A DNA stretch of 64,000 nt. Origin: Enterovirga rhinocerotis. Lineage in GTDB: Bacteria; Pseudomonadota; Alphaproteobacteria; Rhizobiales; Beijerinckiaceae. This document shows, piece by piece, positions 1 through 7,365 of the stretch (its first letter is position 1; each line of letters starts with the position of its first letter). The notes below the pieces were generated by a model. That model worked only from the letters and a program-made list of their open reading frames with translations, ran no database searches and had not been told where the DNA came from. Location of the stretch: contig NZ_SNZR01000015.1 of the NCBI RefSeq assembly GCF_004363955.1, positions 248,001 to 312,000 of the forward strand, in the 5' to 3' direction. Made by a program: the position numbers and the translations under genes.

Positions 1-249
1 GCGCTCGTCTCTGCCGGGTTCGGCGTCACCATCCTGCCCAAGACGGCTCTCAGCGGCCTGCAATTATCGGGATGCCGCATCGCGGCGCTCGATCCCAAGG
101 CGTCGCGAGAGGTCGGGATCGTCGTCAAGCCCGAGCGCTCCCGAAGCCCGCCCGTGCTCGCGCTCCGGACATTCATTCCGCTTTGGCTCGATGCGCTCCC
201 CGCACAGGCTGGCGGAGCCAGCCAGGCTCGGGACCTGAGCGCATCATGA
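1..249 (+). CDS. LysR-family transcriptional regulator, C-terminal part (cut by window edge)
   Basis: An open frame enters from the left edge in frame 1 and stops with TGA at 247-249, giving 82 residues. The segment around ILPKTAL and the following AALDPKASREVGIVVKPE stretch looks like the last part of a LysR effector-binding domain, where these proteins end with a short basic helix. The DNA-binding helix-turn-helix and most of the protein lie outside the window. It converges on the dehydrogenase that ends at 295, so it is not divergent from the catabolic genes and need not regulate them. Family call moderate to good; target unknown. Confidence 0.7.
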   Translation, partial: ALVSAGFGVTILPKTALSGLQLSGCRIAALDPKASREVGIVVKPERSRSPPVLALRTFIPLWLDALPAQAGGASQARDLSAS

Positions 250-294
250 TCGATGCCCTGCCGACGATCCCCGCCAGCCAGCCGAGCAGATCGC

Positions 295-1251
295 CTATGC
301 CGGGACCGGCGTCAGCAGAGGTTTGCCCGCGAGCGCGGCTCGGACGTTGTCGACGACGAGCCGTTCCATGGCGCCCCGGGTATCCGCGGTGGCGCTGCCG
401 ACATGGGGTGTCAGGACGACCCGCTCGCTCTGCCGCAGCGCCTCGGGCGCGCCCGGTTCGTTCTCCAGAACATCGAGGCCGACTCCGCCGAGCAGCCCCG
501 CCTCGAGGGCCCGGATCAGCGCGTCCTGATCGACGACCGAGCCGCGGCCGATGTTGACCAGGATGCCGGTTGGGCCGAGCGCCTCCATGACAGGCGCATC
601 CACGAGGCGGCTCGTCTCCGGCCCGCCCTGACACGCCACGATCAGGATGTCGGCCCACCGGGCGAGGTCTCGCAGCGTGGGTTCGTAGAGATAGGGCACA
701 TCGGCCTTGGCCGTCCGGCCATGGTAGCGCACCTCCATGTCGAAGCCGCTGCCGCGACGCGCGATGGCGCGCCCGATCCGGCCGAGCCCGAGAATGCCCA
801 AACGCTTGCCGGAGACGCGCGTCGAGAGCGGGAACCCGCCGAGCTGGGTCCAATGTCCCTCCCTGACATAGCGGTCGGCCACCACGATCCTGCGCGCCGT
901 CGCGAGAAGCAGGCCCCAGGCGAAATCGGCGACGCAATCATCGAGCACGTCGGGGGTATTGCTGACCGCGATGCCGCGCGCGGCCGCCGCGGCGACATCG
1001 ATCGTCTCGTACCCGACCCCCCAACTGCAGATGGCTCGCAGCGCCGGCAGTCGCTCGACGAGAGCCGCATCGCAGCCGCGCCGCACGGAGGTCGCCACGA
1101 CCTCGACCTCATGGCCGTGCCGCTCGATCCAATCCGGATCGCATGTCCAGAGCGGGATGGCGCCGCATTCCGCCGCGAGCGGGGCGTCGGCTTGTGGGCC
1201 GATGGGCGCGAGCTGAAGCACGCGCCCGGCGGATGACGATCCGGCACTCAT
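295..1251 (-). CDS. D-isomer-specific 2-hydroxyacid dehydrogenase (GhrB/hydroxypyruvate reductase type)
   Basis: 318 residues, the usual length for NAD(P)-dependent 2-hydroxyacid dehydrogenases that interconvert 2-keto and D-2-hydroxy acids in the cytoplasm. The Rossmann motif GLGRIG sits at 155-160. The catalytic trio is visible as Arg236 (NIGRGS), Glu265 (ENEP) and His283 (TPHVGS). The ATG at 1249-1251 is chosen because it overlaps the stop of the upstream RraA-like gene by 4 bases (ATGA), implying translational coupling; the frame stays open further upstream but overlaps that gene. It is the last gene of a minus-strand catabolic run. The substrate cannot be read from the sequence; glyoxylate, hydroxypyruvate or a keto acid released by the neighbouring aldolase are possible. 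Confidence 0.9.
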   Translation of the reverse strand: MSAGSSSAGRVLQLAPIGPQADAPLAAECGAIPLWTCDPDWIERHGHEVEVVATSVRRGCDAALVERLPALRAICSWGVGYETIDVAAAAARGIAVSNTPDVLDDCVADFAWGLLLATARRIVVADRYVREGHWTQLGGFPLSTRVSGKRLGILGLGRIGRAIARRGSGFDMEVRYHGRTAKADVPYLYEPTLRDLARWADILIVACQGGPETSRLVDAPVMEALGPTGILVNIGRGSVVDQDALIRALEAGLLGGVGLDVLENEPGAPEALRQSERVVLTPHVGSATADTRGAMERLVVDNVRAALAGKPLLTPVPA

Positions 1252-1910
1252 CGGCCGGGTAGGTACCCGGATGCGGCGGCGGCATCCGCGAAGCTGGTGC
1301 CGGCCCGGATCCGCCGCTCCACCTCGTGATCGACGGCGACGATCCGGTCGGCGGCCTCGAGAGCCGCGCCGAGGCTCGCCCGGGGGACGATCACGATACC
1401 GGTGTCGTCGCCGACGACGAGATCGCCTTCGGCCACGTCGATCCCACCGATCGTGACCTGGCCGCCGAGCGGCTGAAGCCGAAGCCGTCGCTTGCCCGTC
1501 GTCGGAGCGACGTGCCGGCTGGCAAGCCAGAGACCCGTCTCGCGGATCTCGTCGACGTCCCGGCACGCGCCGTCGATGACGACGCCGGTCGCGCTCCGCA
1601 TCGTGCAGGCGAGCGAGGCGAGGCCGCCGAGCGTCGAGATCGGCTCGCCGCCGACATCGATCACGAGGACGTTGCCGGGGCCGGTCGCGGCGACGAGGCT
1701 GCCGACCCCGAAGTCCGACTTGTCGAAGGCGCCGAGTTCGCCCGCGACCTGCCGCGCCGTCACCGCGAAGCCGCACATGCGGCCTTGGCCGCTGCGCTGC
1801 GCGATGCCGCTGACGACGCCTGCGATGCCGAGCTCGTCGAGGGCATCGGACCAGGAGCTGACCGCGATGGCGGCGCAGCGGGCGAGGAGTGCCGTGTCTG
1901 CATCTGACAT
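1248..1910 (-). CDS. RraA-like protein / 4-hydroxy-4-methyl-2-oxoglutarate aldolase family
   Basis: 220 residues of the RraA/HMG-aldolase fold. The family's characteristic segment GACRDVDE lies at about 114-121, with Arg117 and Asp118 matching the substrate and metal-binding pair, and the late GDLVVGDDTGIVIVP stretch is also typical. Catalytic members split 4-hydroxy-4-methyl-2-oxoglutarate or oxaloacetate into pyruvate-type products in aromatic acid breakdown, while E. coli RraA is a non-catalytic RNase E inhibitor. Next to a keto-acid reductase and transport genes, an aldolase or decarboxylase role is favoured here. ATG at 1910 was chosen over a longer open frame because the family begins there; the gap to the upstream binding-protein gene is 14 bases. 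Exact substrate unknown. Confidence 0.82.
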   Translation of the reverse strand: MSDADTALLARCAAIAVSSWSDALDELGIAGVVSGIAQRSGQGRMCGFAVTARQVAGELGAFDKSDFGVGSLVAATGPGNVLVIDVGGEPISTLGGLASLACTMRSATGVVIDGACRDVDEIRETGLWLASRHVAPTTGKRRLRLQPLGGQVTIGGIDVAEGDLVVGDDTGIVIVPRASLGAALEAADRIVAVDHEVERRIRAGTSFADAAAASGYLPGR

Positions 1911-1924
1911 GATCGGCCCTCGTC

Positions 1925-2899
1925 TCAATCGATGCTGACGCGGGCGATCCGGACCGCCTCCGCCCAACGTTTCGTCTCGGCCTGGATGAAGGCATCGAAA
2001 TCGGCCGGGGCGAGATTGGTGACGTCTGCCCCCATGTCGACGAGACGCTGCGTCATCGCCGGCTCGGCCACGATGGCCGAAATGTCCCGATAGATCCGCG
2101 CACGAAGCTCGTCGGGCAGTTTCGCGGGGGCGAAGGTGCCGAACCAGGTCGCTGCCTCGAAGCCCGGCATGCCGGCCTCCGCGAAGGTCGGGATGTCCTT
2201 GACGGCCGCGACACGCCGCGGATGGGCGAGGGCGATGCCGCGAAGATCGCCCGATTGGATATGGGGAAGCACGGCCGACAGGGTCGCGAAGGCGAAATGC
2301 GCCCGGCCCGCGAGGAGGTCGGTGATCATCGGCGTATCGCCCCTGAAGGGCACGTGCTGGGACGGAATCCCCGTGCGGGCCTTGAACAGTTCGGCCGTCA
2401 GGTGCTGGGCGGTGCCGACGCCTGTGGAGGCCGCGACCAGGACCCCCGTCTGCGTCTTCGCCCAGGCGACGAATTCATCGACCGTCTTCGCCGGCACGTC
2501 CTTGGCGGTGACGAGAACGAGCGGGATGACGGCCGTCAGCGTGATGGCCGCGAAGTCGCGGATCGGATCGTAGGTGAGCTTCTTGTAGAGGCTCGCGCTG
2601 ATGGTGTGGGCCGACGTCGTCTCGAACAGCGTGTAGCCGTCGGGCTCGGCGCGGGCGACGTACTGCGCCGCCGCCACCGTCCCGGCGCCCGGCCGGTTCT
2701 CGACGACGATCGACTGGTTCCAGGTGGTGCGAAGCTTATCCGCGATCAGCCTGGCGATGACGTCCGTCGCGCCTCCGGCCGGATACGGCACCACGATGTT
2801 GACGGTTCGGGCCGGGTAGGCCTGCGCCCGGGCGAATTGTGCGGCCAATGGAGCGAGCGCCGCTCCCCCGGCCAGACCCAACAGCGTACGACGACGCAT
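1925..2899 (-). CDS. Bug/TctC-family periplasmic solute-binding protein (first copy)
   Basis: 324 residues with a cleavable signal peptide (MRRRTLLGLAGG, Ala-rich core, ARAQA cleavage region around residue 26), then the TctC signature: IVVPYPAGGATDVIARL near 34-50 and VVENRPGAGTV near 65-75. Such proteins bind carboxylates in the periplasm. Classically they feed a TctAB tripartite transporter, but many alphaproteobacterial and burkholderial copies are orphans. No TctA or TctB is present here; the only transporter in the run is the MFS gene at 4882-6234. The start is supported by a GGGAGGA ribosome site 7 bases upstream. A second, divergent copy lies just upstream at 3057-4034. Ligand unknown. 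Confidence 0.92.
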   Translation of the reverse strand: MRRRTLLGLAGGAALAPLAAQFARAQAYPARTVNIVVPYPAGGATDVIARLIADKLRTTWNQSIVVENRPGAGTVAAAQYVARAEPDGYTLFETTSAHTISASLYKKLTYDPIRDFAAITLTAVIPLVLVTAKDVPAKTVDEFVAWAKTQTGVLVAASTGVGTAQHLTAELFKARTGIPSQHVPFRGDTPMITDLLAGRAHFAFATLSAVLPHIQSGDLRGIALAHPRRVAAVKDIPTFAEAGMPGFEAATWFGTFAPAKLPDELRARIYRDISAIVAEPAMTQRLVDMGADVTNLAPADFDAFIQAETKRWAEAVRIARVSID

Positions 2900-2930
2900 C
2901 CGATATTCCTCCCTTTTTTGCGTTTATTTC

Positions 2931-2969
2931 AGAGCATGCTGATGTTTCACGGAAACATCAGCATGCTCT
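2931..2969. repeat. Perfect 18-bp inverted repeat with 3-base loop
   Basis: AGAGCATGCTGATGTTTC (2931-2948) is followed by ACG and then its exact reverse complement (2952-2969). It lies between the two Bug genes, ending about 30 bases upstream of the 2899 start. There is no T-run on the minus strand, so it is not a textbook intrinsic terminator. It shares the GCATGCTG ends with the neighbouring palindromic element at 2982-3031. Confidence 0.9.
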
Positions 2970-2981
2970 GCCTTCATTTTT

Positions 2982-3031
2982 CGGCATGCTGTTTTCGGGA
3001 AGATGGAACCCACTTTCCCGCAGCATGCTCT
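2982..3031. repeat. Hyphomicrobiales-type short palindromic repeat element
   Basis: Read on the minus strand this 50-base element runs GAGCATGCTGCGGGAAAG, then TGGGTTCCATCTTCCCG, then AAAACAGCATGCCG. The layout (AGAGCATG... GAAAAGTGGGAACC ... TTTTCGG ... CATGCTC) resembles the very common intergenic palindrome I recall from rhizobial and methylobacterial genomes. Ends GCATGCTG/CAGCATGC pair with each other. Probably a non-autonomous dispersed repeat; any function, such as a transcript end, is unproven. Confidence 0.6.
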
Positions 3032-3032
3032 C

Positions 3033-3054
3033 GGTCGGGCTGTTTCGCCCGACC
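3033..3054 (-). terminator. GC-rich hairpin just after a Bug gene stop
   Basis: GGTCGGGC (3033-3040), loop TGTTTC, GCCCGACC (3047-3054): a perfect 8-bp stem starting 2 bases past the TGA of the upstream Bug gene. No U-tract follows on the minus strand, so this is a candidate GC-type terminator or mRNA 3' end stabiliser. Confidence 0.4.
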
Positions 3055-3056
3055 GG

Positions 3057-4034
3057 TCAGTTGCCCGACCAGGGCCGCTCTTTCCAGAGTCGGCTGAGCA
3101 CTTCGTTTTCCCGCTTCAGATGCGCTTCCCAGGTCTCGCCCGGCAAGTACAGCAGCTCGGTATACTGGCTTTCGATCTGTCGCACGAAATCCGGATTGGC
3201 GGCGACCTTCGCGAGCGCGTCGCTGAGGCGCTTGGCGATCTCGGGCTTCAGTCCCTTTGGCGCGACGATGCCCCGCTCCGAGCGCATCTCGAACGGGAAG
3301 CCGGCCTCCCGGAAGGTCGGCGCGTCCGGCGCGAAGCGCGAGCGTTTGGCACCCCCCTGGACGATGACCTTGATCTTGTCGCCGAGCGGGACCGCCTCGC
3401 CGATATTCAGGCCCGCGGCCTCGATGTGGCGGCCGAGGAGGTCGGTGCCGAGCGGCCCCGCGCCCCGGTAGGGCACGTGGCTCAGCTTCAGGCTGCCGAG
3501 CTGCTCGAACAGCGAGAGCGCCAGGTGTTCGTCCGTGCCGACGCCGGTCGAACCGAAGGTGACCTTGCCGGGTTCTGCCTTGGCCTTGGCGACGAGGTCG
3601 GCAATCGACTTGATCGGGCCGTCCGCCGCGACGCTGAAGGCCGACGGATCCGAAACCAGATTGGCGAGATAGTGGAAGCTGTCCGACTTGTAGCCGACGT
3701 TGCGCTCGATCGGGAGCGAGAGGAGCCCCGGATAGTTGGTGACACCGAGCAGGTAGCCGTCCGGCGCCGCCTTGGAGATGGCGTTGAGCGCGAGTTCGCC
3801 GGAGGCGCCAGGGCGGTTGGCCACGATCACCTGGCCGCCGAGCTCGCGCTCGAGGTAGCGCGCCACGGTCCGAGCGGTCGTGTCGGTGCCGCCACCCGCC
3901 GCGAAACCGACGACGAGCTCGATCGGCCGTGTCGGCCAGGAATCCTGCGCCCGCACGAAGGCCGGCATCGCGAGAGCAGTGCTTCCGGCGAGACCTGCCG
4001 CCAGCAGGTCCCGGCGTGAGTGACGAGAGGACAT
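3057..4034 (-). CDS. Bug/TctC-family periplasmic solute-binding protein (second copy)
   Basis: 325 residues. The N-terminus has a twin-arginine-like signal (SRRDLLAAGLAG, residues 6-17) with a cleavage region near FVRAQ (26-30). The TctC hallmark IELVVGFAAGGGTDTTAR follows at about 38-55, and VIVANRPGASG near 69-79. It binds an unidentified carboxylate in the periplasm. It is diverged from the copy at 1925-2899, so this does not look like a recent duplication. A good AGGAGA ribosome site precedes the ATG. It lies 9 bases after the lactonase-like gene and is probably co-transcribed with it. No TctA/TctB membrane partner is encoded in this window. Confidence 0.92.
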   Translation of the reverse strand: MSSRHSRRDLLAAGLAGSTALAMPAFVRAQDSWPTRPIELVVGFAAGGGTDTTARTVARYLERELGGQVIVANRPGASGELALNAISKAAPDGYLLGVTNYPGLLSLPIERNVGYKSDSFHYLANLVSDPSAFSVAADGPIKSIADLVAKAKAEPGKVTFGSTGVGTDEHLALSLFEQLGSLKLSHVPYRGAGPLGTDLLGRHIEAAGLNIGEAVPLGDKIKVIVQGGAKRSRFAPDAPTFREAGFPFEMRSERGIVAPKGLKPEIAKRLSDALAKVAANPDFVRQIESQYTELLYLPGETWEAHLKRENEVLSRLWKERPWSGN

Positions 4035-4043
4035 GGCGATCTC

Positions 4044-4877
4044 CTATCCGAACGGGTTCGGGGACGTTTCAGGCTGGTGGACGGGCGTGTGGTGGAGCAT
4101 GACGGTCTCGCCGTCGCTTCCCGCCAGCGGCGGATAGCGGCGTCGGACCGCCGGATCGTGTCCGGGGACGATCAGGGATTCGTCACCCCCGGCGAGTTCG
4201 CGCGCGCGCCGCCACCCCCGCGCCATCTCCCCGAGATCGAAGACGATCGGAAACGGCTCCTCTCGTTCGAGATTGGCGTAGAAGTGGCTGGCGTCGCTCG
4301 CGAGGACGAGCGGGCCGCGCGCGGTCTGGACCCGGACCATCTGCAGGCCGTCCGTATGGCCCCCGACGCGGTGGAGGCTGACGCCCGGTGCGATCTCGCG
4401 GTCGCCGTCGTGGAACACGACACGGCCCGCATAGAGCGCGCGGACCATCCTGACGACGTCGTCCACTTCGAAGGCCCCGCGCATGCAGCCGAAGCACATG
4501 TTGCGGCCGGTGGCGAAGGCCATCTCGCGCTCCTGCAGGTGGAAGCGGGCTCGGGGGAAGAGATTGAGATTGCCCGCATGGTCGTAGTGCAGGTGGGTGA
4601 TGACCACCTCGTCCACCGCGTCCGGATCGCAGCCGGCTTGCCGGAGCGCCTCGTCGACGGTTCGCGAGATGTGCCGTCCGCCGCCCGGTCCCTTGCGGTC
4701 CAGCGTTTCGCGGCTGAACCCGGTGTCGACGACGATCTGGCGAGCGCCCGAGCGCACGAGCCAGACGAAGTAGTCGAGCGGCATCGGGGCGTCGTGAGGA
4801 TCCGGCGCGTGGATGAAGTTGCTGCCGGCCTTCCGATCCTGCCAGCCGTAGCGGAGCGCCAGAACCTCCCAGTGCAT
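4044..4877 (-). CDS. Metallo-beta-lactamase-fold hydrolase, lactonase-like
   Basis: 277 residues. The zinc-binding motif HLHYDH is at 95-100 in the context THLHYDHAGN, with further metal ligands likely at GGHTDG (about 176-181), the DASH segment and the C-terminal PGHD. This is the arrangement of the N-acyl homoserine lactonase (AiiA/AttM) branch of the superfamily, which opens lactones. No signal peptide, so cytoplasmic. Inside a catabolic run with a dehydrogenase and an epimerase, a sugar-acid or other catabolic lactone is at least as likely a substrate as a quorum signal. It starts 4 bases after the MFS transporter stop, which implies one transcript. Confidence 0.85.
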   Translation of the reverse strand: MHWEVLALRYGWQDRKAGSNFIHAPDPHDAPMPLDYFVWLVRSGARQIVVDTGFSRETLDRKGPGGGRHISRTVDEALRQAGCDPDAVDEVVITHLHYDHAGNLNLFPRARFHLQEREMAFATGRNMCFGCMRGAFEVDDVVRMVRALYAGRVVFHDGDREIAPGVSLHRVGGHTDGLQMVRVQTARGPLVLASDASHFYANLEREEPFPIVFDLGEMARGWRRARELAGGDESLIVPGHDPAVRRRYPPLAGSDGETVMLHHTPVHQPETSPNPFG

Positions 4878-4881
4878 GACG

Positions 4882-6234
4882 CTACTCCGCCGGCGCGCGC
4901 ACGGCGTCGGGCGCCTCGTCCCGATCGTCCCGACGCGGTCCGCGCCCGACGACGGCGGCGACGAGCGTCGCCAGGCCGGCCGTCGCCGCGACGATCAGGA
5001 GACCGCCGGTGAAGCTGCCGGTCTGCGTCTTCACCCACCCCATCACGTAGGGACCGGTGAAGCCGGAGAGGTTCGCCAGCGAATTGATGATGGCGATGCC
5101 GGCGGCGGCCGATGCGCCCGACAGGAAGTTGCCGGGGAGGGCCCAGAAGACCGGCTGGCAGCCGTAGATGCCGAAGGCCGCGATGGAGAAGCAGAGGATC
5201 TTGAGCACCGGATCCTGGATGACCGCCGCGGCGGCGAAGCTGACGGCGCCGACCGCGACCGGGAAGACGAGGTGCCAGCGCCGCTCGCGCTTCCGATCCG
5301 ACCGGCGACCCCACACGACCATGCTGATCGCGCCGACGAGGGACGGAATGGCCGCCACGAAGCCGGTCTGGAGATTCGTCAGCCCGAATTCGCGGATGAT
5401 CGAGGGCAGGAAGAAGCCCACGGTGTAGTTCATGGCGACGACGCCGAAATAGACGAAGCCGAGGCCGAGAACGATGGGGTTGATCAGCGTCTGGAGGACC
5501 GAGTGACGGGCCACGGCCGTGCGATCGCGCTCCTCCCTCGCGAGACGGTCGGCGAGCCACTGGCGTTCGGGCCCCGACAGCCAGGCGGCCTGGTTCGGCC
5601 GGTCGGTGAGGTAGAAGAGAACCACGGCCGCGAGCAGGACGGCGGGGATCGCCTCGATGATGAACATCCACTGCCAGCCCCGGAGCCCGTGCCAGCCGTC
5701 AAGCCCGAGGAGCCAGCCGGAGAGGGGCGCTCCGATCACGCTCGCGAGCGGAAGCGCGGTCATGAAGTAGCCGACGACGCGACCCCGGTAGGCGCCGGGG
5801 AACCAGAGCGTCAGGTAGTAGATGACGCCGGGGAAGAAGCCGGCCTCGGCCGCGCCGAGCAGCAGGCGGATGGTGTAGAAGACGTTCTCGTTGGACAGGC
5901 CGGTCGCCGCCGAGATCTGCGGGATGAAGCCCATGGCGCCCGACAGGATGCCCCAGGTGAGCATGATACGGGCGATCCAGCGCCGGGCACCGAAGCGGTG
6001 CAGCATGAGGTTCGACGGCACTTCGAACAGGAAATAGGTCAGGAAGAAGACCCCGGCCCCGAAACCGTAGACCGCTGCGGAGAAGCCGAGGTCGGCGTTC
6101 ATGGTCAATGCGGCGAAGCCGACATTCACGCGGTCGAGATAAGAGATGATGTAGCAGACGATGAGGAACGGTACGATGCGAAGCATCACCTTCTTCATTG
6201 TGGCTTGTTCGATCGCTTCACTTCCCATCGACAT
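4882..6234 (-). CDS. MFS transporter, anion:cation symporter (ACS) family
   Basis: 450 residues with about 12 predicted membrane spans. The first helix carries YLDRVNVGFAAL near 33-44, the hallmark of the ACS family (tartrate, phthalate, hexuronate and nicotinate permeases), and the span around AEAGFFPGVIYYLTLWFP (about 129-146) is equally typical. It imports an organic anion with protons across the inner membrane and is the only membrane transporter in this catabolic island, so it probably sets the substrate. Two ATGs (6234 and 6228) are possible; 6234 has GGAGT 7 bases upstream. The C-terminal tail is charged and cytoplasmic. Organic acid substrate family is likely; identity unknown. Confidence 0.92.
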   Translation of the reverse strand: MSMGSEAIEQATMKKVMLRIVPFLIVCYIISYLDRVNVGFAALTMNADLGFSAAVYGFGAGVFFLTYFLFEVPSNLMLHRFGARRWIARIMLTWGILSGAMGFIPQISAATGLSNENVFYTIRLLLGAAEAGFFPGVIYYLTLWFPGAYRGRVVGYFMTALPLASVIGAPLSGWLLGLDGWHGLRGWQWMFIIEAIPAVLLAAVVLFYLTDRPNQAAWLSGPERQWLADRLAREERDRTAVARHSVLQTLINPIVLGLGFVYFGVVAMNYTVGFFLPSIIREFGLTNLQTGFVAAIPSLVGAISMVVWGRRSDRKRERRWHLVFPVAVGAVSFAAAAVIQDPVLKILCFSIAAFGIYGCQPVFWALPGNFLSGASAAAGIAIINSLANLSGFTGPYVMGWVKTQTGSFTGGLLIVAATAGLATLVAAVVGRGPRRDDRDEAPDAVRAPAE

Positions 6235-6295
6235 GGGAGTTACTCCAACTTGTCATTGCTTGAGTGGCCGCGGAGATTCTTCGCAGCCGAGATGC

Positions 6296-6318
6296 GGCGG
6301 GGCCGAGGCGGCCCCGCC
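6296..6318 (-). terminator. Strong GC hairpin downstream of the epimerase gene
   Basis: GGCGGGGCC (6296-6304), loop GAGGC, GGCCCCGCC (6310-6318) is a perfect 9-bp stem, 16 bases past the epimerase stop and before the MFS start. There is no T-run after it on the minus strand, so it may be a GC-type terminator or attenuate the downstream half of the operon. Confidence 0.5.
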
Positions 6319-6333
6319 GGCGACGTCTGAACG

Positions 6334-7365
6334 TCAGCCCGCCGCGCGGTCGCGCCAGGCGAGGAGGCGCGCGAGTCCCTCACGCATGCCGACCTCCGGC
6401 TGCCAGCCGATGGCGTCCTTGGCGGCCGCGTGGTCGATCCGGAAGGCGCCGCCCGAGGTGAGGCGCACCTTGGTCGGATCGGGCTCGCGCTTCTCGGCCG
6501 TGAGGTCGGGCCGGCCCGATATCTCGGCCACCATCGTGACGAGTTCGAGCGTCGTGACCGGCTCGGGACCCGAGGTGTTGATCGCGACGTCGGTCGCGTC
6601 CGATTCCAGCGCCATGCGGTTGGCGCGGGCGAGATCGCCGACATAGACGAAGTGCTTCGTCTCGGAGCCGTCCCCGATGACGACCGGGCGCTCGCCGCGC
6701 TTCACGGCGTCGTGGGTCTCGACGATGTAGAGGGCGTTCGCGGCCCGGTAGTGCTGACGCTCACCGTAGACGGTCGAATAGCGCAGGATGACGTAGTCCT
6801 GGCCGTGGCGGCGATGCGCGTCGCGGCAGAGCTGCTCGCCGACGATCTTGCTGGCGCCGTAGAGGATCGCCGCCGGCGGGGCGCCGACCGAATGGAACGG
6901 CGTCTCCTCGACGAGATCGCCCTTCACGCCCGGGCCGTAGCCGTAGACGGCATTGGAGGATGCGAAGACGACCTTCGCGACCTTGTTTGCCCGGCAGGCC
7001 TCGAGGACGTTCTGGACCCCGCGCATGTTGACGTCGATCCCGGCCCACGGGTCCCGGTCCATCGAGAGCGTCATGAAGGCGGCGAGATGGACGAGGCCGT
7101 CGAGACCCTCCGTCGCCGCGAGCAGCTGGTGCAGCTTCAGGATGTCGCCCTGGACGACCGTGACGCGCTTGTCGTCCTTCAGATGCGCGATCGCCTCGCC
7201 CGATCCGAAGGAGAAGTTGTCGAACAGCCGAACCTCGGCGGCGCCTTTCGCGAGCAATTCCTCGCAGGTGGCCGAGCCGACGAGGCTTGCGCCGCCGACG
7301 ACCATGAAGCGGCCGCCTTCGATCGTCTGGGCAGCCTTCGGGCTGCGCTTCACCGGGGCGCTCAC
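6334..7365 (-). CDS. NAD-dependent epimerase/dehydratase (extended SDR)
   Basis: 343 residues. The nucleotide-binding glycine motif is GGASLVGSA near 24-32, and the catalytic YGASK is at about 169-173 with the Ser of the ASSNAVYG segment upstream. The late segment GDGSETKHFVYVGDLARA fits UDP-sugar 4-epimerase-like proteins. Such enzymes oxidise and re-reduce a sugar or sugar-nucleotide hydroxyl using bound NAD. Its ATG overlaps the aldehyde dehydrogenase stop by 4 bases (7362-7365), so the two are translationally coupled. Coupling with an aldehyde dehydrogenase and an organic-acid permease suggests a catabolic dehydrogenase role rather than cell-surface sugar synthesis; that is inference. Confidence 0.85.
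   Translation of the reverse strand: MSAPVKRSPKAAQTIEGGRFMVVGGASLVGSATCEELLAKGAAEVRLFDNFSFGSGEAIAHLKDDKRVTVVQGDILKLHQLLAATEGLDGLVHLAAFMTLSMDRDPWAGIDVNMRGVQNVLEACRANKVAKVVFASSNAVYGYGPGVKGDLVEETPFHSVGAPPAAILYGASKIVGEQLCRDAHRRHGQDYVILRYSTVYGERQHYRAANALYIVETHDAVKRGERPVVIGDGSETKHFVYVGDLARANRMALESDATDVAINTSGPEPVTTLELVTMVAEISGRPDLTAEKREPDPTKVRLTSGGAFRIDHAAAKDAIGWQPEVGMREGLARLLAWRDRAAG

Noticed and set aside
295-1995. A 566-residue fusion of the hydroxyacid dehydrogenase with an extra N-terminal domain
   Set aside because: The extra part is antisense-type Arg-rich sequence overlapping the RraA-like gene in another frame; the ATG at 1251 gives the normal length.
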